NCBI GenBank assembly: GCA_947168785.1
Contig: CAMVNL010000059.1
Span: forward strand, 1 to 8,890
DNA: 8,890 bases
Direction: 5' to 3'
DNA from: an uncultured Clostridia bacterium
Lineage (GTDB): Bacteria > Bacillota > Clostridia > Oscillospirales > Acutalibacteraceae
Shown piece by piece: positions 1 to 4,285 of this stretch. A program made the translations under genes and the position numbers. The notes below the pieces were generated by a model that had not been told where the DNA came from, did not search any database, and saw only the letters and a list, made by a program, of their open reading frames with translations. Position 1 is the stretch's first letter. Every line of letters starts with the position of its first letter.

Positions 1-5
1 CAGAG

Positions 6-38
6 AAAACCCCCGGAGATCCGATTTCCGGGGGTTTT
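6..38. terminator. Strong bidirectional intrinsic terminator
   Basis: A perfect 12-bp inverted repeat (6-17 against 27-38) encloses a 9-nt loop. The stem is GC-rich in its middle (five C against five G) and ends in AAAA on the left and TTTT on the right, so it can terminate transcription in either direction. The gene it serves lies left of the window and is not visible. It insulates the ATPase fragment to its right from upstream transcription. Confidence 0.85.
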
Positions 39-76
39 AACTTGCCCCATTAAGGTCTCTCTGCAATAATAAAAGT

Positions 77-604
77 GGAGGATTATGTCAAAATGGTCAA
101 TTGGTGGAGGTGGGCCGCAGCGATCTTGTGGCGAAATACGTGGGCTGGACAGCGAAAACCGTGCAGGAGAAATTCAAGGCGGCCATGGGCGGCGTGCTGT
201 TTATCGACGAGGCCTACGCGCTGGCGGACGACCGGGGCGGCAGCTTCGGGGATGAGGCCATCAACACCATTGTGCAGGAGATGGAAAACCGACGGGAGGA
301 TCTGGTGGTGATCTTCGCGGGTTACCCGGAAGAAATGGAGCGTTTTCTTGATAAGAATCCGGGGTTGCGCTCCCGTATCGCGTTCCACGTGCCTTTCGCC
401 GATTACTCCGCCGAAGAACTTTGCGATATCGCAATGCTGATCGGGCGGCAAAAAGGTGTCTCCTTCAGTGCGGACGCCGTGGAAAAACTGTATACCGTGT
501 TTGAAGTGGCGCGGCTGCAGCCGGATTTCGGCAACGGACGATACGCCCGTAACGCAGTGGAGCAGGCGAAGATGAATATGGCGAGCCGAGAAAAAGGTTT
601 TTGA
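77..604 (+). pseudogene. CbxX/CfqX (SpoVK-like) AAA+ ATPase, N-terminally truncated fragment
   Basis: The reading frame matches the second half of a CbxX/SpoVK-type AAA+ ATPase. Counting from the TTG at 101: LVEVGRSDLV-KYVG at 1-14 is the stretch that follows Walker A in this family; LFIDEAYAL at 33-41 is Walker B; VVIFAGYPEEM at 69-79 is the sensor-1 region; NPGLRSRI at 86-93 carries the arginine finger; GNGRYARN at 144-151 is sensor 2. Homology appears to run back in frame to about 77 (G-x4-NGQLVEV), and an in-frame stop lies at 38-40. The N-terminal part with the Walker A P-loop is absent, so ATP binding is impossible and this is a remnant. The family remodels protein complexes by hydrolysing ATP. 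Its C-terminus is cut at the junction with recombinase sequence just after the conserved MNMASR segment. TTG 101 is only a possible start codon and is not a real gene start. Confidence 0.8.
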
Positions 605-1088
605 AACGGAGATCCAGCGCTGCATTTCGCGTCGTGAGAAGTTGACTGAAAGGTATGAAAAACTGTACGAAGATAATCTTGCCGGGAAAGTAACAGACGA
701 GTGGTTCATGGAGTTGTCGCACAAATATGAGGTCGAACGGCTGGAACTCAAAGACAAGATCACAGAACTCCGCAACAGAGTGGATCAGCTCAGCAAGCTG
801 CAGATCGGCAGAGAGCACTTTGTCTCAGCCATCAAAAAGTTTATGGAGATGCAGACGCTGACCGCGCCGCTGCTGCAGGAGCTGATCGACCACATTGACG
901 TGTTTAAGGCAGAGGGCTTTGGCAAAAACAAGACTCAACGCATCGTGATCTATTACCGCTTCGTCGGATACCTTGATCTCCCCGATACCATACCGCAGGA
1001 CAATTACAGGGAAGATACCCGTCAGGGGGTAGCGATTGAGTATGTCACTGACAAACCGCAGCCGGACGAGGCAGATGCGGCGTCATAA
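585..1088 (+). pseudogene. Large serine recombinase, C-terminal remnant (DUF4368-type)
   Basis: The frame reads AEKKVFETEIQRCISRREKL from about 585, then KLYEDNLAGKVTDEWF, a charged coiled-coil-like stretch (KYEVERLELKDKITELRNRVDQL), and HVDxF-like IDHIDVF...KTQRIVIYYRFVGYLDLP. This order is the C-terminal end of clostridial large serine recombinases (TndX/TnpX-like): coiled-coil tether followed by DUF4368. The N-terminal resolvase domain with its catalytic serine and the zinc-ribbon/recombinase domains are missing, so it cannot catalyse recombination. It overlaps the ATPase fragment in a different frame at about 585-604, which marks the deletion or insertion joint. If translated alone it could start at TTG 642 (148 aa), but no convincing ribosome site precedes it. 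It ends at TAA 1086-1088 and is followed by a hairpin. It is probably a relic of a conjugative or mobilisable element. Confidence 0.8.
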
Positions 1089-1104
1089 CGCCGGGGTATG
1101 AAAA

Positions 1105-1128
1105 AACCGGGCTCATCTGAACCCGGTT
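1105..1128 (-). terminator. Intrinsic terminator, better on the minus strand
   Basis: A 7-bp perfect stem (AACCGGG at 1105-1111, CCCGGTT at 1122-1128) encloses a 10-nt loop. Read on the minus strand the stem runs into a T tract (complement of the A run at 1101-1106). On the plus strand only GATTTA follows, so it would be a weak stop for the recombinase remnant. It may be a second terminator behind the tRNA. Confidence 0.55.
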
Positions 1129-1155
1129 GATTTACGAAAAACCTTGCCTCACAAA

Positions 1156-1198
1156 GAAAAATCGAGTGTTCATAAGTGAACTCCCTTATGAACACTCG
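1156..1198 (-). terminator. Intrinsic terminator of the tRNA-Pro gene
   Basis: A perfect 14-bp inverted repeat (1163-1176 against 1185-1198) has an 8-nt loop. It begins 4 nt beyond the CCA end of the minus-strand tRNA and on that strand is followed by ATTTTTC. No T tract exists on the plus strand, so it is directional and serves the tRNA. Confidence 0.88.
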
Positions 1199-1201
1199 AA
1201 A

Positions 1202-1277
1202 TGGTCGGAGTGGGGAGACTCGAACTCCCGGCGCCCTGCTCCCAAAGCAGGTACCCTACCAACTGGGCCACACCCCG
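1202..1277 (-). tRNA. tRNA-Pro(UGG), CCA end encoded
   Basis: The reverse complement folds as a complete cloverleaf. The acceptor stem is CGGGGTG with CACTCCG (one G-U pair), discriminator A, followed by encoded CCA (1202-1204). The D-arm is GCCC/GGGT around AGTTGGTA. The anticodon stem is CCTGC/GCAGG with loop TTTGGGA, giving anticodon UGG, proline. The T-arm is GGGAG/CTCCC with loop TTCGAGT. It decodes CCA and, by wobble, other CCN codons. A strong terminator follows. No clear sigma-A promoter was found directly upstream (1278-1340 on the minus strand). That stretch instead holds a hairpin and two GTGGTCA repeats, so the 5' flank may be element-derived. Confidence 0.96.
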
Positions 1278-1285
1278 GTATGTAA

Positions 1286-1309
1286 AAATCCACGAAAATC
1301 GTGTGATTT
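1286..1309. repeat. Hairpin just upstream of tRNA-Pro
   Basis: AAATC-CACGA (1286-1295) pairs with TCGTG (1299-1303) and GATTT (1305-1309) around an AAA loop, with a single bulged T at 1304. It occupies the same relative position, between tRNA 5' end and the GTGGTCA repeats, as the hairpin at 1490-1517 beside the second tRNA half. This suggests a duplicated module. Its function is unknown. Confidence 0.5.
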
Positions 1310-1315
1310 CCAATT

Positions 1316-1336
1316 GTGGTCAAATAAGTGGTCAAA
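1316..1336. repeat. GTGGTCAAA direct repeat, two copies, 12-bp period
   Basis: Identical 9-mers GTGGTCAAA lie at 1316-1324 and 1328-1336, exactly 12 bp apart. A related three-copy array with the same 12-bp period is at 1530-1561. Short direct repeats near a tRNA resemble the arm-type binding sites of tyrosine integrases. That function is inferred, since no integrase gene is present in the window. Confidence 0.7.
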
Positions 1337-1444
1337 CCCGATTCCCGGGCGATTTTCAAGAACGTTCGGACAGCCGGAAATCGGCTTGAAATAAGGGGTT
1401 CCCGGACTTTCGGAACCTTGCAGAAGAGAGAGCCTGTCACGTGG

Positions 1445-1482
1445 TCCCAAATGTCGCGCCCTACCAACTGGGCTACACCCGG
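1445..1482 (-). pseudogene. tRNA-Pro 5' half broken at the anticodon loop (copy 2)
   Basis: On the minus strand this reads CCGGGTG (acceptor 5' strand), TA, D-arm GCCC/AGTTGGTA/GGGC, G, CGACA (anticodon stem 5' strand) and the full loop TTTGGGA (UGG, Pro). The D-loop and anticodon loop equal those of the intact tRNA-Pro, but the acceptor and anticodon stems differ, so it is not a simple copy of that gene. After the loop, the expected partner TGTCG is absent. The sequence continues CCACGTGACAGG and has no T-arm or acceptor 3' strand. The sharp break at the anticodon loop suggests an integrase crossover there. Confidence 0.75.
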
Positions 1483-1489
1483 ATATTCA

Positions 1490-1517
1490 CTGTTTTTCGA
1501 GTCTCGTCGAAAAACAG
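1490..1517. repeat. Perfect 11-bp hairpin
   Basis: CTGTTTTTCGA at 1490-1500 is perfectly complementary to TCGAAAAACAG at 1507-1517, with a 6-nt loop. It lies 7 nt upstream of the broken tRNA-Pro half and before the GTGGTC array, mirroring the arrangement beside the intact tRNA. No clear T tract makes it a terminator. Confidence 0.7.
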
Positions 1518-1529
1518 AATTATTTTCAT

Positions 1530-1561
1530 GTGGTCGCCGTTGTGGTCAAACATGTGGTCAA
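1530..1561. repeat. GTGGTC direct repeat, three copies, 12-bp period
   Basis: GTGGTC begins at 1530, 1542 and 1554, an exact 12-bp period. The second copy extends to GTGGTCAAA and the third to GTGGTCAA. This is the same unit and period as at 1316-1336. The last two copies lie in the loop of the hairpin at 1535-1566. Confidence 0.72.
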
Positions 1562-1574
1562 CGGCGGTTTTTTT
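1535..1574 (+). terminator. Hairpin with T tract, probable element-end terminator
   Basis: CGCCGTTG (1535-1542) pairs perfectly with CAACGGCG (1559-1566) around a 16-nt loop, followed by G and seven T (1568-1574). It would stop plus-strand transcription, but no plus-strand gene lies immediately to its left, so it may once have ended an element gene. The loop is long for a terminator. It holds two GTGGTC repeats. Confidence 0.55.
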
Positions 1575-1666
1575 ATGGTTTTTGTAAATTTTTTGATCGA
1601 CGGAAACGCAGGCGTGTCAACGGTTCCCGGCGTTTTCGGTTTCGCGTGGGGCGGGAAAGCGTACAC

Positions 1667-1708
1667 GCTCCCAAAGCAGGCGCGGTGTCAATTGTGCTGC
1701 GCCACGAT
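1667..1708 (-). pseudogene. Degenerate tRNA-Pro 5' half broken at the anticodon loop (copy 3)
   Basis: The minus strand reads CGTGGCGCAG near its 5' end, a degenerate D-arm, then CGCGCCTGC and TTTGGGAGC. CCTGCTTTGGGAGC is a 14-bp exact match to the anticodon arm of the intact tRNA-Pro (1238-1251). After GC the partner strand fails, reading GTGTAC instead of AGG, so the break is again at the anticodon loop. The D-loop does not fold well, so this is a decayed remnant and less certain than copy 2. Confidence 0.5.
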
Positions 1709-1958
1709 GGTGATAACAATCCGGGACAAGACCGCGCAGCGGCGGACTTGCGGACCGGTTAGCATTGTAACACAAAAAAGGGGGTTGCGTCAAGAATAAC
1801 TTTGCTTGATTGATGCGGCAAGCTTTGCTTGATTGGGGTTGTTTATAAACAGTGTTGAATTGAAGCGTTTTTTTGTTTGCCGGATCATCGGTTGAAAACC
1901 GTTTCACGGATCCGTCAGGCAGCTACCGTACTTCCGAATCGGGGAGGGGCGCGCGGGC
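1709..1958. other. Gene-free stretch downstream of the deaminase
   Basis: No convincing coding sequence or RNA gene is seen here. It contains a 13-bp direct repeat (1800-1835), an AT-rich tract around 1840-1880, and a small hairpin (CGGTT/AACCG, about 1889-1901) nested in GGATC/GATCC. On the minus strand that hairpin is followed by an A run, not a T run, so no clear terminator for the deaminase was found. Confidence 0.6.
1800..1835. repeat. 13-bp direct repeat CTTTGCTTGATTG
   Basis: Exact copies lie at 1800-1812 and 1823-1835, starting 23 bp apart (about two helical turns). There is no adjacent coding gene to explain them. They may be protein-binding sites or a small duplication scar. Confidence 0.6.
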
Positions 1959-2444
1959 TCAATACCCCCGCTGGCCGCTGAGGGATTCATCGTTAACGAT
2001 CCATTCCGTGACGGGGATCACGCGGAAGTTGTCGTGGTCATCGCGGATGACCACTTCTTTAATGCCTGCGTTGATGACCATGCGCTTGCACATGGAGCAG
2101 CAGCAGGAGTTGGAAACGTAGCGCCCGTCCGGCTCAACGCCCGTGAGGTACAGGGTGGAGTCGATCATCTTATCGCGGGAGGCGCTGATGATGGCGTTGG
2201 CTTCGGCGTGGACGCTGCGGCACAGCTCATAGCGTTCCCCACGGGGGATGCCCAGCTCCGCCCGGATGCAGTAGCCCATATCGGAGCAGTTCTGCCGACC
2301 CCGGGGCGCGCCAACATAGCCGGTGGAGATCACCTCGTCGTTCTTGACGATGACCGCGCCGTAGCTGCGGCGCAGGCAGGTGGAGCGTTTGGATACCATC
2401 TCCGCCAGGTCGAGATAATAGTTGCGTTTGTCTCTGCGTTCCAT
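1959..2444 (-). CDS. dCMP deaminase family protein (ComEB-type zinc deaminase)
   Basis: A 161-aa cytidine/deoxycytidylate deaminase-fold enzyme, full length for the family and probably cytosolic. It is expected to convert dCMP to dUMP with a zinc-bound water, feeding dTMP synthesis. HAEANAI places zinc ligand H79 and catalytic E81. CSMC gives zinc ligands C116 and C119, followed by KRMVINAGI. The early LRRSYGAVIVKNDEVISTGYVGAPRG segment (24-49) is typical of dCMP deaminases. The usual Pro before the first CxxC cysteine is Cys here (C114-C116 are three cysteines in a row), a mild variant. The start ATG 2444 is preceded at good spacing by AAGGAG. A sigma-A-type promoter lies at 2501-2529, and a terminator separates it from the upstream PstS-like gene, so it is likely transcribed alone. 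ComEB shares this fold; that context (comEA/comEC) is absent here. Confidence 0.93.
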   Translation of the reverse strand: MERRDKRNYYLDLAEMVSKRSTCLRRSYGAVIVKNDEVISTGYVGAPRGRQNCSDMGYCIRAELGIPRGERYELCRSVHAEANAIISASRDKMIDSTLYLTGVEPDGRYVSNSCCCSMCKRMVINAGIKEVVIRDDHDNFRVIPVTEWIVNDESLSGQRGY

Positions 2445-2500
2445 AATCCGTCTCCTTCAAAAACGTCCGGCGACCGTTCGATTCTGATCATTCTTTTTTC

Positions 2501-2529
2501 AGTATAACATACCCGGCCTGGGAAAGCAA
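2501..2529 (-). promoter_or_regulatory. Sigma-A-type promoter of the deaminase gene
   Basis: On the minus strand, TTGCTT (2524-2529) and TATACT (2501-2506) are separated by 17 bp, close to the Gram-positive vegetative consensus. The leader to ATG 2444 is about 50 nt and ends with AAGGAG. Confidence 0.75.
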
Positions 2530-2644
2530 TCGTTTTTTGCCGCCGCAGCGCGCCTTTTGAAATCCGCCTTTTTTGTTTTCCAAAGAAGTCAGCGTCACGA
2601 CGGTTTCGAGAGGATGCGCCGCAAGCTCCGACGACCGATCCGAT

Positions 2645-2686
2645 GAAAAAAGGCAGCGAAAAACGTCCGGCGGGCCATGCCGGACG
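2645..2686 (-). terminator. Intrinsic terminator of the PstS-like gene
   Basis: CGTCCGGC at 2664-2671 pairs perfectly with GCCGGACG at 2679-2686 around a 7-nt loop. On the minus strand it is followed by TTTTTCG and a further six T. It starts 27 nt after the PstS-like stop codon, which supports separate transcription of that gene and the deaminase. Confidence 0.85.
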
Positions 2687-2712
2687 AGACGGCGCGCCGA
2701 CACCTCTATCCG

Positions 2713-3987
2713 TCAGGGAGCTTGTCTGACGTACCCGGTTTTTTCCACCAGCTCCTGCCCCTGGGGGCCGGTCATCCACTCCACAAAGGCGCGGACGGTT
2801 TCATCCGCGTCGGCGCGGATGACGGCGAAAAAAGAGGAGGCCTGCGGATAGGAGCCGTCGGCGATGTGCTCCGCCGTTGGCTCCACGCCGTTCAGCGGCA
2901 GCAGGCGGACGCCGCCGTTTCCCACCATCTCGTTGCAGTAAAACCGAAAGGAATATCCCAGGGCGTTCTTGAAGTTCTTATAGTCGGCGGTTTGTTCGAT
3001 GATGCCGCCCATGCCGGCGACGATCCGCTCCGTGGGTGCCGGGGCAAGAGGCGTATCGCCCATGAGGCGCAGCAGCGCGCTCTGGCTGCCGCTGCCCTCC
3101 TCCCGTTGGAAAGCTTCGATTGGCCCGAAGCCCTTGACGCCCAGTTCTTCCCACCGGGTGAGCTTGCCGGAATAGATCTGTTTCACCTGTTCCACCGTCA
3201 GGCCCTGCAGCGGGTTTTTCGCGTTGACGAAGAAGACGAAGGCCTCCCGCCCGATGGGGGTATAGACCAGCTCCACGCCGGCGTTTTCCGCCGCCTTTTT
3301 CTGCTGCTCCGACGGGGCAGCCACGAAGATGATATCCGCCTCCCCCGTGACGATCCTTTTGTATGCGCCGGAGGTGGTGGTGCATTTCAGCACCCCGGGC
3401 AGGTCGTAATCGTCCACCGTATAAGAGAGAGGATCCTCCGATTCCAGCGCCTCCCTTGGATAGACGGCCTTGGCAAAGGCCGCGTAGACCGGGAACAGCG
3501 CGGTGGCGCCGTCCAGCACCGGCAGGTCTTCCGTCAGATGCAGGGTACTTTCCTCCGGCAGGGAGACGGTTCTGGTATCGGGCAGATAGGGGTCATACCA
3601 ATACAGCACGTCGGCGGTCTCCACCTTGGGCACCGCGTCGTAATGGGACTGGTACAGCTGCATCCCGATCCCAGACCCCGCCAGCGCGATTGCCGCGACG
3701 ATTGCGGTGCCCCGCTTCGCTTTGCGGGGCGCCTCCGAAAACACAGCCATGATCAGATACAACAGACCCGCCGATAAAAATACGACGGAAAAGACCTTCG
3801 GGAAACGCATTGCCGTCAGGTCGCCGGCCCAGATATCAACAACGACAGTCAGCATCAGCCACCCGAAGCACAGGCCCAGGAACAGAGCCGTTTTCCGCAG
3901 CCACGGTCGGCGCGTTCTTTTATAGATCAAATACAGGACGCCGAGCAGCACCGGCGCGGCGACGGCCATGGCCATCAGGATCAGCAT
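2713..3987 (-). CDS. Membrane-anchored PstS-like solute-binding protein
   Basis: 424 aa in two parts. Residues 1-111 contain four predicted hydrophobic helices (about 1-22, 33-53, 64-84, 93-111). From about 125 a periplasmic-binding-protein fold of the PstS phosphate-binding family follows: DGATALFPVYAAFA (159-172), where PstS normally has DGST; TTTSGAYKRIVTGEADIIFVAAPSEQQ-like segment (203-229); PIGREAFVFFVN (244-255); LTVEQVKQIYSGKLTRWEELG; and FQREEGSGSQSA (293-304), the second ligand-contact loop. Classical PstS is a lipoprotein with one signal peptide. Here there is no lipobox, and the domain is instead tethered by a multi-helix module. No pstC, pstA, pstB or phoU is nearby, so phosphate uptake through an ABC transporter is unproven; it may sense or present a small anion. 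ATG 3987 has an AGGGGG ribosome site about 8 nt upstream. It has its own promoter (4027-4055) and terminator and is divergent from the ligase operon. Confidence 0.85.
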   Translation of the reverse strand: MLILMAMAVAAPVLLGVLYLIYKRTRRPWLRKTALFLGLCFGWLMLTVVVDIWAGDLTAMRFPKVFSVVFLSAGLLYLIMAVFSEAPRKAKRGTAIVAAIALAGSGIGMQLYQSHYDAVPKVETADVLYWYDPYLPDTRTVSLPEESTLHLTEDLPVLDGATALFPVYAAFAKAVYPREALESEDPLSYTVDDYDLPGVLKCTTTSGAYKRIVTGEADIIFVAAPSEQQKKAAENAGVELVYTPIGREAFVFFVNAKNPLQGLTVEQVKQIYSGKLTRWEELGVKGFGPIEAFQREEGSGSQSALLRLMGDTPLAPAPTERIVAGMGGIIEQTADYKNFKNALGYSFRFYCNEMVGNGGVRLLPLNGVEPTAEHIADGSYPQASSFFAVIRADADETVRAFVEWMTGPQGQELVEKTGYVRQAP

Positions 3988-4026
3988 AAGGATTCCCCCT
4001 TTTCAGGAACTTCGCGGCGCAGTTTT

Positions 4027-4055
4027 ATCCTACTTCCTTTTCCAAAGAAAGACAA
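4027..4055 (-). promoter_or_regulatory. Promoter of the PstS-like gene
   Basis: On the minus strand TTGTCT (4050-4055) and TAGGAT (4027-4032) are 17 bp apart. This is a reasonable sigma-A match with a short leader (about 35 nt) to ATG 3987. Confidence 0.55.
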
Positions 4056-4060
4056 GGGTT

Positions 4061-4097
4061 GTTACGGTTTTGTCACCAGAGATGACAGAATCGTTAC
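4061..4097. promoter_or_regulatory. Imperfect 15-bp inverted repeat in divergent control region
   Basis: 4061-4075 and 4083-4097 are inverted repeats matching at 12 of 15 positions with a 7-nt spacer. It lies 5 bp upstream of the -35 box of the PstS-like gene, where an activator or repressor dimer could bind. No regulator gene is in the window. Confidence 0.45.
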
Positions 4098-4183
4098 TGT
4101 AAGACAAACATTATTTTTTCGCATTGGCAAATCCCCGAAGATGAAATTCCATGACATCTTTTCGTGATAATCGACAGAATCGT
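4084..4183. repeat. 11-bp direct repeat GACAGAATCGT
   Basis: Exact copies at 4084-4094 and 4173-4183, 89 bp apart, flank the space between the two divergent promoters. The first overlaps the right arm of the inverted repeat at 4061-4097. The second ends 12 bp before the operon's -35 box. They could be paired binding sites for a shared regulator. Confidence 0.5.
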
Positions 4184-4195
4184 GTTTTCTGTTCA

Positions 4196-4224
4196 TTGCA
4201 ACACGGTGTTGCATAATGTATAAT
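4196..4224 (+). promoter_or_regulatory. Strong sigma-A promoter of the ligase/condensation operon
   Basis: TTGCAA (4196-4201) and a perfect TATAAT (4219-4224) are exactly 17 bp apart. The leader to ATG 4286 is about 55 nt and ends in a purine-rich ribosome site (AGGAAAGGAAGGG, 4268-4280). No other good promoter was seen inside the operon. Confidence 0.85.
4197..4213. promoter_or_regulatory. 17-bp palindromic operator overlapping the -35 and spacer
   Basis: TGCAACAC-G-GTGTTGCA is a perfect 8+8 inverted repeat around one central base. It covers five bases of the -35 box and most of the spacer, a position where bound repressor would block RNA polymerase. Size and symmetry suit a TetR- or MarR-type homodimer; the family is a guess. 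The cognate regulator is not in the window and may lie beyond 8890. Confidence 0.7.
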
Positions 4225-4285
4225 ACAAAATTAGAAACATGAAAAATGCGTCAGCGTGTAGCAAAACAGGAAAGGAAGGGCGGCG

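Noticed and set aside
83..818. Minus-strand open frames of 230 and 117 aa
   Set aside because: They are antisense to the AAA+ ATPase and recombinase remnants, whose plus-strand motifs (LFIDEAYAL, NPGLRSRI, YEDNLAGK) are unambiguous.
1316..1340. Promoter of tRNA-Pro using TTGACC on the minus strand as the -35 box
   Set aside because: No acceptable -10 element lies 16-18 bp downstream of either TTGACC. The two copies are better explained as members of the 12-bp repeat array.
1316..1561. CRISPR array
   Set aside because: The repeated unit is only 6-9 bp with a 12-bp period and no spacers of the usual 30-40 bp. No cas genes are present.
1176..1907. Several 60-144 aa open frames on both strands
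   Set aside because: They run through the tRNA-Pro gene and its remnants. Peptides such as GRREFESPH are common false translations of tRNA genes.
1889..1920. Terminator for the deaminase gene
   Set aside because: The small hairpin is followed on the minus strand by an A run rather than a T run.
2677..3777. 366-aa plus-strand open frame
   Set aside because: It is antisense to the PstS-like gene, which has clear motifs, a ribosome site, a promoter and a terminator. The plus-strand product has no recognisable domain.
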